A stretch of 64,000 bases of DNA from Caballeronia ptereochthonis (GCF_001545075.1 NZ_FCOB02000006.1:186001-250000), one strand, 5' to 3'; shown: positions 9,379-20,583, numbered from the stretch's first letter. Notes: a model not told the origin generated them from the letters alone. Numbers and translations are program-made.

Positions 9379-10341
9379 TTAGCGGCCATGCGCCGCAGGC
9401 GCGCGTTCCGCGTGAGGTTCGCCCGGAAGCGTCGGCGGGCGGCTCCAGTAGCCGGGTTGCGCGTAAATTTCCTTAAGATAATCAATGAAATAGCGCACTC
9501 TCGCCGGCACGTAGCGCTGCTGGGGATAGACCGCGAGAATGTCGTAATCGGGCAGTTCGAACTCGTCGAGCACGGTTTCCAGCTCGCCCGCTTCCAGCTG
9601 CCGCTGGATTTCCCACGTCGAACGCCAGCCGAGGCCGAGCCCTTCCGATACCCAGCGATGCAGCAGCTCGCCGTCGTTGCAATCGAGGCTGCCGGTCACG
9701 CGCACCGTCACGAGCTTGCCGTTGCGGCGGAAGTACCAGCCGCGGTTCTGGCCGCCCTGGAGATTGAACGCGAGGCAATTGTGATTCGGCAGGTCCTCGA
9801 GCGATTTCGGCTTGCCGTGCTTCTTGAAGTACGCGGGCGTGCCGCACACAACGCGCCGGTTGCTCGCCAGCTTCACCGCGACGAAATTCGGATCGACCGC
9901 TCCGCCGATGCGAATCGACAGATCGTAGCCCTCGCGCACCAAATCGACGACGCGATCGGTCAGATTGAACGACATCTGCAATTCGGGCTTGTCGGCGACG
10001 AACGCGGGCGCGTGCGGCGCGACATGCATGCGCCCGAACGCCGCCGGCGCCGACACGATCAGATGCCCGCCCACCATGCGCCGGCCGGCCGCGAGTTCGT
10101 TTTCCGCCTGCTCCCATTCCGAGAGCAGATTCTTGCAGCGGTCGAGAAACGCGGCGCCTTCTTCGCTCACGACGAGCCGCCGCGTCGAGCGGTACATCAG
10201 CTTCACGCCGAGGCGCTTTTCCAGCGCGTCGATGCGCCGCCCGAGGATCACCGGCGACACGCCCTCCTCCAGCGCCGCCGCGGCGAGGCTGCCTGCCTCC
10301 GCCACGCGCACGAAGGTTTCGATCTGCTTGAAGCGGTCCAT
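9379..10341 (-). CDS. LysR-family transcriptional regulator (probable regulator of the gcl operon)
   Basis: 320-residue LysR-type protein. The N-terminal winged helix (residues 1-60) shows the LysR pattern FVRVAEAGSLAAAALEEGVS followed by LEKRLGVKLMYRSTRRL. The C-terminal effector-binding domain covers about residues 90-300. It is transcribed divergently from gcl with a 194-bp shared region, the usual arrangement for a LysR regulator controlling its neighbour. The effector is therefore likely glyoxylate or a related C2/C3 metabolite, but that is inference from position. The C-terminus after residue 300 is a proline- and alanine-rich tail of no recognised function. Confidence 0.92.
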   Translation of the reverse strand: MDRFKQIETFVRVAEAGSLAAAALEEGVSPVILGRRIDALEKRLGVKLMYRSTRRLVVSEEGAAFLDRCKNLLSEWEQAENELAAGRRMVGGHLIVSAPAAFGRMHVAPHAPAFVADKPELQMSFNLTDRVVDLVREGYDLSIRIGGAVDPNFVAVKLASNRRVVCGTPAYFKKHGKPKSLEDLPNHNCLAFNLQGGQNRGWYFRRNGKLVTVRVTGSLDCNDGELLHRWVSEGLGLGWRSTWEIQRQLEAGELETVLDEFELPDYDILAVYPQQRYVPARVRYFIDYLKEIYAQPGYWSRPPTLPGEPHAERAPAAHGR

Positions 10342-10407
10342 CTCTCGTCTCCTGTCCCGGCACAGCCTCGCGCTGGCCGCTCAGCCGCGTCGCATCGTCA
10401 TTCAATA

Positions 10408-10426
10408 CTTTTTGTTTGGTAAAAAG
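10408..10426. promoter_or_regulatory. dyad in the LysR-gcl divergent region, possible operator
   Basis: CTTTTT and AAAAAG are placed symmetrically around 7 bp, an interrupted dyad in an AT-rich patch between the divergent genes. LysR regulators bind interrupted dyads of about this size. No footprint evidence is available, and A/T-run palindromes arise easily by chance. Confidence 0.35.
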
Positions 10427-10535
10427 CGACTCCAGCTGATCTTATCAAACCTTTTTCACGGACTTAAAGTGCAACGGAACCCTGCTTCGATGCAGACAGC
10501 GAATTTCGGATAGAGACCCCAGGAAGGAGACAATC

Positions 10536-12311
<1,776 letters not shown>

Positions 12312-12382
12312 GCTTCGCCGCCGCGCGTTCGCAAGACCCGACGCGCGGCGTACTCCCACTGACCGACCATCAGGAAAGAACC

Positions 12383-13183
12383 ATGCCGAAATTTGCCGCG
12401 AATCTGACCATGCTGTTCAACGAAGTCCCGTTCCTCGACCGCTTCGCGGCCGCGGCGAACGCGGGCTTCAAGGCGGTCGAGTTCCTGTTCCCGTACGCCT
12501 TTTCGATCAGCGATATCGAGAAGCGCCTGAAGGACAACGACCTGCGGATCGTGCTGCACAACCTGCCCGCGGGCAACTGGGAAGCCGGCGAGCGCGGCAT
12601 CGCCTGCCTGCCGGATCGCGTCGCGGAGTTCCGCGAAGGCGTGCCCCGCGCGATCGAATACGCGAAGGCGCTGAACGTGCCGCAGCTGAACTGCCTCGTC
12701 GGCATTCCGACGGCGGGCGTATCCGCCGAGCAGGCGCGCGCGACGATCATCGAGAACCTGCGCTTCGCCGCCGATGCGCTCAAGAAGGAAGGCATCAGGC
12801 TCCTCGTGGAGCCATGCAACTCGTACGACATTCCGGGCTTCGCGCTGAACCGCTCGCAGGAAGGGCTCGACGTGATCCGCGCGGTCGGATCCGACAATCT
12901 GTTCCTGCAGTACGACATCTACCACATGCAGCGCATGGAAGGCGAGCTCGCCGCGACGATCAGGAAGAACCTGCCGCAGATCGCGCACATCCAGCTCGCC
13001 GACAACCCCGGCCGCAACGAGCCGGGCACCGGCGAAATCAACTACGCGTTCCTGTTCAAACTGCTCGACGAGATCGGCTATCAAGGCTGGATCGGCTGCG
13101 AGTACAAGCCGCTCGACGGCACCGAAGCGGGCCTCGGCTGGCTGCAAAGCATCGGCGGCGTGAAGCAACACGCAACTGCCTGA
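12383..13183 (+). CDS. hyi: hydroxypyruvate isomerase
   Basis: Cytosolic TIM-barrel enzyme of 266 residues, xylose-isomerase-like family, that interconverts hydroxypyruvate and tartronate semialdehyde. Typical features are MPKFAANLTMLFNEVPFLDRF at the start, the metal-site region LVEPCNSYDIPGF near residues 142-154, LQYDIYHMQRMEG near 175-187 and the C-terminal GWIGCEYKPL. It lies 71 bp after gcl and 27 bp before the reductase gene, in the classical glyoxylate-utilisation order. A ribosome-binding site (AGGAAAGA) sits before the start. Confidence 0.95.
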   Translation: MPKFAANLTMLFNEVPFLDRFAAAANAGFKAVEFLFPYAFSISDIEKRLKDNDLRIVLHNLPAGNWEAGERGIACLPDRVAEFREGVPRAIEYAKALNVPQLNCLVGIPTAGVSAEQARATIIENLRFAADALKKEGIRLLVEPCNSYDIPGFALNRSQEGLDVIRAVGSDNLFLQYDIYHMQRMEGELAATIRKNLPQIAHIQLADNPGRNEPGTGEINYAFLFKLLDEIGYQGWIGCEYKPLDGTEAGLGWLQSIGGVKQHATA

Positions 13184-13210
13184 AGACACGTGAAAGGAGG
13201 AGCATCAAGT

Positions 13211-14119
13211 ATGGCAACGATCGGTTTCATCGGCCTCGGCATCATGGGCGCGCACATGGCGCGCAATCTCATCAAGGGCGGCCACAAGCTCGTCGTGAAC
13301 GGCAAGTATCCGGTGCCGGACGATATCCGCGCGCAGACCAGCGTCGTGGCGGACTCGACCGCTGTGGCGCAGGCGAGCGAGATCGTCATCACGATGGTGC
13401 CCGACACGCCCGACGTCGCCAATGTGCTGTTCGCCGATGACGGCGTCGCGAAGGGTCTCTCGAAGGGCAAGCTCGTGATCGACATGAGTTCGATCGCTCC
13501 GCTGGAAACGCAGGAGTTCGCGAAGAAGATCAACGCGCTCGGCTGCGACTATCTCGATGCACCGGTTTCGGGCGGCGAAGTCGGCGCGCGCGAGGCGACG
13601 CTCACGATCATGGTCGGCGGCCCGGAGAAGTCGTTCGAGATCGCGAAGCCCCTGTTCGAACTGATGGGCAAGAACATCTCGCTGATCGGCGACAACGGCG
13701 CGGGCCAGACCTGCAAGGTCGCGAACCAGATCATCGTCGCGCTGAACATCGAGGCGGTCGCCGAAGCGCTGCTCTTCGCGGCACGCTCGGGCGCCGATCC
13801 GGAGCGCGTGCGTAAAGCGCTGATGGGCGGCTTCGCATCGTCGCGCATACTCGAAGTGCATGGCGAGCGTATGACCAAGCGCACGTTCAACCCGGGCTTC
13901 CGCATCGAACTGCATCAGAAGGACCTGAACCTCGCACTCGACGGCGCGCGCAAGATGGGGCTCGCCCTGCCCCACACCGCGAGCGCGCAGCAACTCTTCA
14001 GCGTGTGCGCGGCGAACGGCGGCCGTGCGTGGGATCACTCGGCGCTCGTGCGCGCGCTCGAAATCATGTCCAACTTCCAGGTGGCCGGCGAGCCGCAGCA
14101 AGAAGCCAAGGCTGCGTAA
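13211..14119 (+). CDS. glxR: 2-hydroxy-3-oxopropionate (tartronate semialdehyde) reductase
   Basis: Beta-hydroxyacid dehydrogenase of 302 residues that reduces tartronate semialdehyde to D-glycerate with NAD(P)H. The dinucleotide fold begins at the N-terminus with GFIGLGIMGAHMARNL. The substrate-binding signature DAPVSGGEVGA lies near residues 117-127, and the catalytic lysine is in GAGQTCKVANQI near residue 170. The start was taken at 13211 (MATIGFIG), preceded by AAAGGAGG; the upstream ATG at 13190 overlaps that ribosome-binding site and would add seven residues. It completes the glyoxylate-to-glycerate operon. The name garR would describe the same activity. Confidence 0.95.
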   Translation: MATIGFIGLGIMGAHMARNLIKGGHKLVVNGKYPVPDDIRAQTSVVADSTAVAQASEIVITMVPDTPDVANVLFADDGVAKGLSKGKLVIDMSSIAPLETQEFAKKINALGCDYLDAPVSGGEVGAREATLTIMVGGPEKSFEIAKPLFELMGKNISLIGDNGAGQTCKVANQIIVALNIEAVAEALLFAARSGADPERVRKALMGGFASSRILEVHGERMTKRTFNPGFRIELHQKDLNLALDGARKMGLALPHTASAQQLFSVCAANGGRAWDHSALVRALEIMSNFQVAGEPQQEAKAA

Positions 14120-14159
14120 CGGCGTAACGGCGTAATGCCGTCAACCTGAACCGTGGGGC

Positions 14160-14183
14160 GTCCCGCGTATGGGCACGCGGGAC
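14160..14183 (+). terminator. hairpin after the glyoxylate operon
   Basis: A perfect 9-bp stem (GTCCCGCGT with ACGCGGGAC) around a 6-nt loop lies 41 bp past the reductase stop. There is no downstream T-run, so it may be a Rho-assisted terminator or an mRNA-stabilising hairpin. Confidence 0.4.
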
Positions 14184-14437
14184 AAATGTCGCTCTGGGCT
14201 GAGGGCGGCAAGTGGGGTCCGAGAGCGGCACCCGGCGGTGCGCCGGTAAGCCTTGGTCGGTCAGACGGCTTGTCGTCGGGTGTCCGCGTCGGATTGTTGC
14301 AAATTGCCTTCTATCGCTGCCGCGCGAGCGGTGGTACAAATCCTTTTGTTGAAACTCAGAACTATCTGGTGGTGTACGCGACTAATCTGCCTAGACTTCG
14401 CGGGCCGTATCACTACCGTTAATCAAGGAGTTGAACA
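14184..14437. other. intergenic region before the Kbp-like gene
   Basis: No gene could be supported here. The last 150 bp become AT-richer and end in an AAGGAG ribosome-binding site directly before the Kbp-like start, so the promoter of that gene probably lies here. Confidence 0.4.
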
Positions 14438-14932
14438 ATGGGAATCCTCAGCTTTATCAAGGAAGCAGGCGAGAAACTTTTCGGTGCAGCCACGCCGAGC
14501 GCAGAGGCGGCTCCGGCTGCAGCGCCAGTGGATGTCGCCGCGCTGAATCAGAAGGCGGGCGAAGCCATCGCAACCTACATCCGCTCGCAGGGTCTCAACG
14601 CGGACAATCTCGACGTGAAATATGACGGTGCATCGCACACGGTAACCGTGTCGGGTCAGGCGCCGGATCAGGCGACCAAGGAAAAGATTCTGGTTGCCGC
14701 GGGGAACGTTCAGCACGTCGACAAGGTGGACGATCAGTTGACCGTGCCGAATGCCGAGCCCGAGTCGCAGTATTACACTGTCGTGTCAGGCGACAATCTG
14801 TGGAAGATCGCAGAGAAGTACTATGGCAGCGGCGCGAAGAACGATCTGATCTTCGACGCGAACAAGCCGATGTTGAAGAGCCCGGACAAGATCTATCCGG
14901 GGCAGGTGCTGCGGATCCCACCGGCGAATTGA
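14438..14932 (+). CDS. kbp: BON and LysM domain protein, Kbp (YgaU)-like
   Basis: Protein of 164 residues with no signal peptide. A BON domain spans about residues 27-95 (VKYDGASHTVTVSGQAPDQ) and a LysM domain spans 112-161 (YYTVVSGDNLWKIAEKYYG, then DKIYPGQVLRIP). This is the exact layout of Kbp/YgaU, a cytosolic potassium-binding protein linked to osmotic and potassium stress in enterobacteria. The N-terminal linker (residues 18-33) is alanine- and proline-rich. A good ribosome-binding site precedes the start and a strong terminator follows the stop, so it is monocistronic. Potassium binding is inferred from homology only. Confidence 0.93.
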   Translation: MGILSFIKEAGEKLFGAATPSAEAAPAAAPVDVAALNQKAGEAIATYIRSQGLNADNLDVKYDGASHTVTVSGQAPDQATKEKILVAAGNVQHVDKVDDQLTVPNAEPESQYYTVVSGDNLWKIAEKYYGSGAKNDLIFDANKPMLKSPDKIYPGQVLRIPPAN

Positions 14933-14949
14933 TTCTTTTCACTGCATGA

Positions 14950-14973
14950 CGCGAACCCTGGTTCGCGTTTTTT
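14950..14973 (+). terminator. Rho-independent terminator of the Kbp-like gene
   Basis: CGCGAAC and GTTCGCG pair over a 4-nt loop (CCTG), followed by six T. The T-run continues into a short CTTTG pentamer repeat (about five copies, 14975-14997). Confidence 0.88.
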
Positions 14974-15016
14974 GCTTTGCTTTGCTTTGCTTTGTTTGTT
15001 TCGCTTGCCTGGGCTT

Positions 15017-15216
15017 TCGTGGAATCCTGAGTTCTTAGTGGTCTATTAGCGTTGCCCCTGTGCGGGGCGGCAGTCACTTTCTTTGCTGCTGCAAAGAAAG
15101 TAACCAAAGAAAGCAGCTTTGGGCCCAGGCAGACTCGTCGTCATGGTTCGGCGTGGCCCAGCCTCTAAGTGTCGCCATCGAAGGTCTAACGCGCCGTGGT
15201 TCGCGCACGGCCTGCC
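15017..15216. repeat. left arm of a 200-bp long inverted repeat
   Basis: This arm is nearly identical to the reverse complement of 15429-15627, from TCGTGGAATCCTGA at the outer end to the GCGCACG...CTGCC inner end, with scattered mismatches concentrated at the inner end. It contains the short imperfect palindrome CTTTGCTGCTGCAAAG near 15080. Small ORFs within it look spurious. The two arms enclose 212 bp at 15217-15428. Confidence 0.9.
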
Positions 15217-15428
15217 GAGCTAGAAGTTTAAGGGCGCTGGTTCAGCCCCAAAGCGTTCCGGCACAGCGCTACGCGCTGCCGCAGGGTATGCAAGGGAAGC
15301 CGTCGTTGGGCGGAAGCAGTGAGATGGAAGCGTTAGTAAAGAAGCACGGGCAGACCCGATGAACCCTTCGGCCGCGTAGCGGGCTGGAGCTTTTTGGTGC
15401 TGAACCAGTCAGTTTTGTGGTGCGATTT
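15217..15428. other. spacer between the inverted-repeat arms
   Basis: A stretch of 212 bp with no supported gene. It contains GCGCTACGCGC-type short palindromes and no transposase coding potential in any frame, so the element is not an insertion sequence with its own transposase. Confidence 0.6.
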
Positions 15429-15627
15429 GGCAGAGCGTGCGCGAGCCACGGCGCGTTGGTCCTTTGAGGGCGACACTTAGGGGCTGGGCCACTCCGAACG
15501 ATGACGACGAGTCTGCCTGGGCCAAAGCTGCTTTCTTTGGTTACTTTCTTTGCAGCAGCAAAGAAAGTGACTGCCGCCCCGCACAGGGGCAACGCCAATA
15601 GACCACTAAGAATTCAGGATTCCACGA
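15429..15627. repeat. right arm of the long inverted repeat
   Basis: Inverted copy of 15017-15216. It ends 11 bp from the stop codon of the leftward asparaginase gene, so transcripts leaving that gene would read through the whole repeat and could fold into a very long hairpin. Confidence 0.9.
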
Positions 15628-15637
15628 GACCAGCGAA

Positions 15638-16630
15638 CTAATACGTATCAAAGATGCGCTGCAGATCATCCAAACCTGAACCCAGCGCAAGCATCAGAAG
15701 CACCCGTGCCTTATAGGGATTGAGCGTCCCCGCGCTAACGGTACCAAGCACATCGTCGGACGCGGCGCCATTACGCATCACATGCCCCGATCCCACGCGC
15801 GAAGCGCGCACCACCGCGACGCCTTTCTTCACCGCATCGGCGAGCGCCTGCGTGAGCGTCGCATGCATCGAGCCGTTGCCCGTGCCCGCGACGACGATGC
15901 CCTTCACGCCCGCCGCGACGAGCGCATCGACCATCACGCGCGACGCATCCGCATAGCTCGCCACGATCTCGACCATCGGCCATTGCTCCGCCACGGCAAA
16001 TTCGCTCGCGGCAGTATGCGGCCGCACCACCGTGCGTTGAAATTCCACGCGCCCGTCCTGCACGAAGCCGAGCACGCCCGTTTCGGGCGAGCGGAATGCG
16101 CCGACGGAGTAAGTGCTCGTCTTGGTGACATCGCGCGCACTGTGAATCTGGTTGTTGAACGCAACGAGCACGCCCTTGCCTGCGGCATCGGCCGATGCCG
16201 CCACCGTGACCGCGTTCAGCAGATTCAGCGGACCATCGGCGGAAAGCGCGGTCGACGGACGCATCGCCGCCGTCAGCACCACGGGCTTCGTGCTCTTCAC
16301 CGTGAGATGCAGCAGGTAGGCGGTTTCTTCGAGCGTATCCGTGCCGTGCGTGACGACGACGCCGTCGATGTCATCCTGCGCGAGCAGCGCATCGATGCGG
16401 CGGCTGAGCGTCGTCCACAGCGCGGCGCTCATGTCCTTGCTGTCGATGCTCGCGATCTGCTCGGCGTGAATGCGTGCGACGAGCCCGAGCGCAGGCACGG
16501 CATCGAGCAGCTTGTCGACGCCGACGACGCCCGCCTTGTAGCCCGCCGTCTTCGATGCATCGCCGGCCTGTCCGGCAATGGTGCCGCCCGTTGCGAGCAC
16601 GGCAATGCGAGGTAGAGAGGAAGTATTCAT
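15638..16630 (-). CDS. ansA: L-asparaginase, type II family
   Basis: Enzyme of 330 residues hydrolysing L-asparagine to aspartate and ammonia. Both catalytic threonine motifs are present: ATGGTIAGQA near residues 12-21 and HGTDTLEETAYLL near residues 95-107, the latter carrying the Thr-Asp pair. The sequence is of the type II class, yet no signal peptide is visible before the TGGTIA strand, so a cytosolic location is likely. It lies 41 bp downstream of cysB on the same strand and may be co-transcribed with it. Its stop codon nearly touches the long inverted repeat. Confidence 0.93.
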   Translation of the reverse strand: MNTSSLPRIAVLATGGTIAGQAGDASKTAGYKAGVVGVDKLLDAVPALGLVARIHAEQIASIDSKDMSAALWTTLSRRIDALLAQDDIDGVVVTHGTDTLEETAYLLHLTVKSTKPVVLTAAMRPSTALSADGPLNLLNAVTVAASADAAGKGVLVAFNNQIHSARDVTKTSTYSVGAFRSPETGVLGFVQDGRVEFQRTVVRPHTAASEFAVAEQWPMVEIVASYADASRVMVDALVAAGVKGIVVAGTGNGSMHATLTQALADAVKKGVAVVRASRVGSGHVMRNGAASDDVLGTVSAGTLNPYKARVLLMLALGSGLDDLQRIFDTY

Positions 16631-16671
16631 GCCGGCGATTGTAAATCAGCCGGCATGCCGGCAAGCCGCGT

Positions 16672-17598
16672 TCAGGCCGCCTCGCGCAATTGCGCGGCGA
16701 TCTGCGCCTCGTCGAGCTGCGGCGCGAACATCTCGATCAGCCGGTACGCATACGCCCGCAGGAACGCCCCCTTTCTCAGGCCGACGCGCGTCGTGCTCGC
16801 CTCGAACAGATGCTGCGTATCGAGCGCGACGAGCTCGGTGTCGCGCTTCGCGTCATACGCCATCGCCGCCACGATGCCGATGCCCATGCCCAGTTCCACG
16901 TACGTCTTGATGACGTCCGCGTCGATCGCGGTCAGCACGATGTCGGGCATGGCGCCCGCGCTCGCGAACGCCTGGTCCACGTGCGAGCGGCCCGTGAAGT
17001 CCTGATCGTACGTGACGATCGGATATTCGGCGATCTGCTCGAGCGTGATGTTCTCGCGCCCGACGAGCGGATGATCCTTCGGCACCACGACCGTGTGATG
17101 CCACGAATAGCACGGAAACGTGACGATGTCCGGATAGCGGTCGAGCGCCTCGGTCGAGATGCCGATGTCCGCCTCGCCGTTGATGATCATCTGCGCAATC
17201 TGCTGCGGGCTGCCCTGGCGCAGCGCGAGATGCACCTTCGGGAACACCTCGGTGAACTGGCGGATGACCTTCGGCAGCGCGTAACGCGCCTGCGTGTGCG
17301 TCGTCGCGACGACCAGATGGCCGTTGTCCTGGTCCGCGAACTGGCGCGCGACGCGCCGCAGGTTCTCGGCATCGAGCAGCATGCGTTCGATCAGCTGATG
17401 CACCTGCTTGCCAGGCTCGGTGAGGCCCGTGAGCCGCTTGCCGCGACGGATGAAGATATCGACGCCGAGTTCGTCCTCGAGATCCTTGATCTGCTTCGAC
17501 ACGCCCGACTGCGACGTATAGAGCACGTTCGCGACCTCCGTCAGATTCATGTTCTGGCGCACGGCCTCGCGCACGAAGCGCAGTTGCTGGAAATTCAT
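16672..17598 (-). CDS. cysB: CysB-like LysR-family regulator of sulfur assimilation
   Basis: LysR-type activator of 308 residues. The N-terminus MNFQQLRFVREAVRQNMNLTE followed by TSQSGVSKQIKDLEDELG is diagnostic of the CysB/Cbl subgroup, and the effector domain spans about residues 90-300. CysB proteins sense N-acetylserine or O-acetylserine and activate sulfate uptake and reduction genes. It follows cysA by 39 bp on the same strand, so the transporter operon carries its own regulator at the 3' end. It could be the related Cbl/SsuR-type paralogue; the position favours CysB. Confidence 0.93.
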   Translation of the reverse strand: MNFQQLRFVREAVRQNMNLTEVANVLYTSQSGVSKQIKDLEDELGVDIFIRRGKRLTGLTEPGKQVHQLIERMLLDAENLRRVARQFADQDNGHLVVATTHTQARYALPKVIRQFTEVFPKVHLALRQGSPQQIAQMIINGEADIGISTEALDRYPDIVTFPCYSWHHTVVVPKDHPLVGRENITLEQIAEYPIVTYDQDFTGRSHVDQAFASAGAMPDIVLTAIDADVIKTYVELGMGIGIVAAMAYDAKRDTELVALDTQHLFEASTTRVGLRKGAFLRAYAYRLIEMFAPQLDEAQIAAQLREAA

Positions 17599-17637
17599 GT
17601 CGACCTCTCTTGATGCCTTTGTTCTCGCTTATGTTGT

Positions 17638-18696
17638 TCATTGCGCCGGAAACACGCGCAGCGCGCGCGGCACCGCCGTCACGCCATCGCCGATATCGAG
17701 CCTGAGCGCGCGCCACGCCTCGCGATCCAGCTCCGCCTCGATCACGCCGCCCGCGCTGCCTTCCAGTTCCACGCGCACCGAGCCGCCCAGCGTCACGACG
17801 CGCCGCACGCCGACGACGATGCCGTCCCGATGCGCGCCGTCGGCAGGGTACAGGTCGAGATCGTGCGGACGGACATACGCGAGCGCCGGTCCGCTGAAAT
17901 GCGCCTGCGCGGCGATCGGGGTCGATGCGCCATCGGCGACGAAGCCGTTCGCATCGACCTTGCCCTGCAGCCGGTTCGCCGCGCCGAGAAACTCGTAGAC
18001 GAACGACGTCTGCGGATGATCGTACACGTCTTGCGGGCTGCCCACCTGCTCCACGCGCCCGTGATTCATCACGACGATGCGGTCCGCCACCTCCAGCGCC
18101 TCTTCCTGGTCATGCGTGACGAAGAGCGTCGAAATATGCAGGTCGTCGTGCAGGCGGCGCAGCCAGCTGCGCAGCTCCTTGCGCACCTTGGCGTCGAGCG
18201 CGCCGAACGGCTCGTCGAGCAGCAGCACCTTCGGCTCGACGGCGAGCGCCCGCGCCAGCGCGATGCGCTGCCGCTGTCCGCCCGACAGCTCCGACGGAAA
18301 ACGCTCGGCGAGCCAGTCGAGCTGCACGAGCTTGAGCAGTTCGTGCACCTTCTCGCGGATCGCGGCTTCGCTCGGACGTTCGCGGCGCGGCTTCACGCGC
18401 AGGCCGAACGCGACGTTCTCGAACACGGTCATGTGCCGGAAGAGCGCATAGTGCTGGAATACGAAGCCGACCTGCCGCTCGCGCGCGCCGACGGTTGCGA
18501 CATCCTCGCCGTGCAGCACGACCTGGCCCGCATCGGCGAATTCGAGGCCCGCGATCACCCGCAGGAGCGTGGTCTTGCCGCAGCCCGAAGGCCCGAGCAG
18601 CGCGACGAGCTCGCCCGCCGGAAAATCGAGCGTGACGTTGTCGAGGGCGGTGAAATCGCCGAAGCGTTTTTGCAGATTGCGAACGATGATGCTCAT
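17638..18696 (-). CDS. cysA: sulfate/thiosulfate ABC transporter ATP-binding protein
   Basis: ATPase of 352 residues energising sulfate import. Walker [10 protein letters not shown] lies at residues 35-43, the ABC signature [16 protein letters not shown] near 134-149, Walker [12 protein letters not shown] near 156-166 and the switch VTHDQEEA after that. The C-terminal TOBE-like regulatory domain (residues 240-345) is present, as in full-length CysA. It follows cysW with 15 bp between them. Sulfate specificity is inferred from the cysTW and sbp neighbours. Confidence 0.96.
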   Translation of the reverse strand: MSIIVRNLQKRFGDFTALDNVTLDFPAGELVALLGPSGCGKTTLLRVIAGLEFADAGQVVLHGEDVATVGARERQVGFVFQHYALFRHMTVFENVAFGLRVKPRRERPSEAAIREKVHELLKLVQLDWLAERFPSELSGGQRQRIALARALAVEPKVLLLDEPFGALDAKVRKELRSWLRRLHDDLHISTLFVTHDQEEALEVADRIVVMNHGRVEQVGSPQDVYDHPQTSFVYEFLGAANRLQGKVDANGFVADGASTPIAAQAHFSGPALAYVRPHDLDLYPADGAHRDGIVVGVRRVVTLGGSVRVELEGSAGGVIEAELDREAWRALRLDIGDGVTAVPRALRVFPAQ

Positions 18697-18711
18697 GATG
18701 TTGTCGGCCTC

Positions 18712-19608
18712 TCAAGTCTGTGCGGTTACGCGGGCTTCGCTGATGGCTTGCGACATGCGCCGCTCCGCGAGGAGCTTCAGCCCGAGCGTCACGAGCGCGA
18801 GCAGCGCGAGCAGCGACGCCACCGCGAACGCGGCCGAAAAGTTGTACTCGTTGTAGAGAATTTCGACGTGCAGCGGCATGGTGTCGGTCTGGCCGCGGAT
18901 GTGGCCCGAGACCACCGAGACCGCGCCGAACTCGCCCATCGCGCGCGCGTTGCAGAGAATCACGCCGTAGAGCAGGCCCCACTTCACGTTGGGCAGCGTC
19001 ACGCGCCGGAAGATCTGCCAGCCCGATGCGCCGAGCACGTGGGCCGCTTCCTCTTCGTCGTTGCCCTGCGCCTGCATCAGCGGGATGAGCTCGCGCGCGA
19101 CGAAGGGGAACGTCACGAAGATCGTCGCGAGCACGATGCCGGGCACCGCGAAGATGATCTGCACGTCGTGCGCCGCGAGCCACGGTCCGAACCATCCCTG
19201 CGCGCCGAACATCAGCACGTAGATGAGACCCGAAATCACGGGCGACACCGAGAACGGCAGATCGATCAGCGTGGTCAGCAGCGCCTTGCCGCGAAACTCG
19301 AACTTCGCGATGGCCCACGATGCGGCAAGCCCGAACACGACGTTCAGCGGCACGGCGATCGCGGCGGTCGCCAGCGTGAGCTTGATGGCGGACCACGCGT
19401 CGGGGTCTTTCAGCGACTCGAAGTAATAGTCGACGCCCTTCGCGAACGCCTGCACGAACACCGCGACGAGCGGCACGACGAGAAAGAGCGCGAGAAACGC
19501 GAGCGCGACGCCCGTCAGCAGCCAGCGCACGGCGCGCGGCTCGGTGACGGGATTGAGGCTCTGCGCATGGCGCGATGCCGTCGTCTGCAACGGAAGGACC
19601 TTGCTCAT
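18712..19608 (-). CDS. cysW: sulfate/thiosulfate ABC transporter permease CysW
   Basis: Inner-membrane permease of 298 residues with six predicted helices. The cytoplasmic EAA loop reads [24 protein letters not shown] near the C-terminal third. The start at 19608 ([12 protein letters not shown]) overlaps the cysT stop in an ATGA tetranucleotide, indicating translational coupling. A longer reading frame exists upstream in this frame but is the shadow of cysT. It forms the channel together with CysT. Confidence 0.96.
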   Translation of the reverse strand: MSKVLPLQTTASRHAQSLNPVTEPRAVRWLLTGVALAFLALFLVVPLVAVFVQAFAKGVDYYFESLKDPDAWSAIKLTLATAAIAVPLNVVFGLAASWAIAKFEFRGKALLTTLIDLPFSVSPVISGLIYVLMFGAQGWFGPWLAAHDVQIIFAVPGIVLATIFVTFPFVARELIPLMQAQGNDEEEAAHVLGASGWQIFRRVTLPNVKWGLLYGVILCNARAMGEFGAVSVVSGHIRGQTDTMPLHVEILYNEYNFSAAFAVASLLALLALVTLGLKLLAERRMSQAISEARVTAQT

Positions 19609-20489
19609 GCCGTTTCTCCCGCTGTCAGTGCGACATTGACAGGCGCCGCGCCGGTCTTGCTGGTGCGCCGCTGCAGGAACCACTGCAGGGTGTTGATGAG
19701 CAGCAGCATCAGGAACGACACGCAGAGCATCACGACGGCGAGCGCGGTCGCGCCGGCATAGTCGTATTGCTCGAGCTTCGTGATGATGAGCAGCGAGGTG
19801 ATCTCCGACTTCATCGGCACGTTGCCCGCGATGAAAATGACCGAGCCGTACTCGCCGAGCGCGCGCGCGAACGCGAGCGCGAAGCCCGTCAGAAGCGCCG
19901 GAAAGAGCGACGGCAGCACGACGCGGCGGAACGTGAGCCAGCGCGTGGCGCCGAGGCAGGCGGCGGCTTCTTCCTGCTCGCGCTCGAAATCCTCGAGCAC
20001 CGGCTGCACCGTGCGCACGACGAACGGCAAGCCGATGAAGGTCAGCGCGACGAGCACGCCCAATGGCGTGAACGCGACCTTGATGCCGAGCGGCGCGAGA
20101 TACTGCCCGATCCAGCCGTTGCCCGCATAAACGGCCGCGAGCGAGATGCCGGCAACGGATGTCGGCAGCGCGAACGGCAAATCGACGATCGCATCGACGA
20201 TGCGCTTGAACGGGAACGTATAGCGCACGAGCACCCACGCGACGAGAAAGCCGAACACCGCGTTGATGAGCGCGCCGCCGAGCGCCGCGCTGAAGGTGAG
20301 CCGGTACGACGCCAGCACGCGCGGCGACGTCACCGCGCGCACGAACCGCGGCCAGTCGAGCGTCGCGGTCTTCGCAAAGGTGGCGGCAAGCGGAATCAGC
20401 ACCACGAGGCTCAGATAAGCCACCGTGATGCCGAGTGTCAGGCCGAACCCGGGCAGCGCGCTCGGTTTCCTGAATGTGAAGGTCGTCAT
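19605..20489 (-). CDS. cysT: sulfate/thiosulfate ABC transporter permease CysT
   Basis: Inner-membrane permease of 294 residues, beginning [20 protein letters not shown] and continuing into six hydrophobic helices. The EAA motif reads [22 protein letters not shown] near residues 175-196. It lies 94 bp downstream of the binding-protein gene and overlaps cysW by 4 bp. Also known as cysU. Confidence 0.96.
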   Translation of the reverse strand: MTTFTFRKPSALPGFGLTLGITVAYLSLVVLIPLAATFAKTATLDWPRFVRAVTSPRVLASYRLTFSAALGGALINAVFGFLVAWVLVRYTFPFKRIVDAIVDLPFALPTSVAGISLAAVYAGNGWIGQYLAPLGIKVAFTPLGVLVALTFIGLPFVVRTVQPVLEDFEREQEEAAACLGATRWLTFRRVVLPSLFPALLTGFALAFARALGEYGSVIFIAGNVPMKSEITSLLIITKLEQYDYAGATALAVVMLCVSFLMLLLINTLQWFLQRRTSKTGAAPVNVALTAGETA

Positions 20490-20583
20490 CCTTGATTCAT
20501 CCTTTTTTGCGCGCCGGGGTCGGGCGCGCGTTGCCGCTGTCGCGCGCGGCGTCTGGAGCGCGCCGCGTCGCGGGTTTCCCTGC

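Noticed and set aside
14975..14997. CTTTG pentamer array as a phase-variable tract
   Set aside because: It lies downstream of a terminator between genes and is only about five units long, so no promoter or coding effect is visible.
15060..15598. Two roughly 100-codon frames inside the inverted-repeat arms
   Set aside because: Both arms give the same type of frame (with FFAAAKKVTK), so they reflect the repeated DNA, and there is no ribosome-binding site or domain.
17641..19761. 706-codon plus-strand frame opposite cysA and cysW
   Set aside because: It crosses two confidently identified transporter genes antisense and has shadow-type composition.
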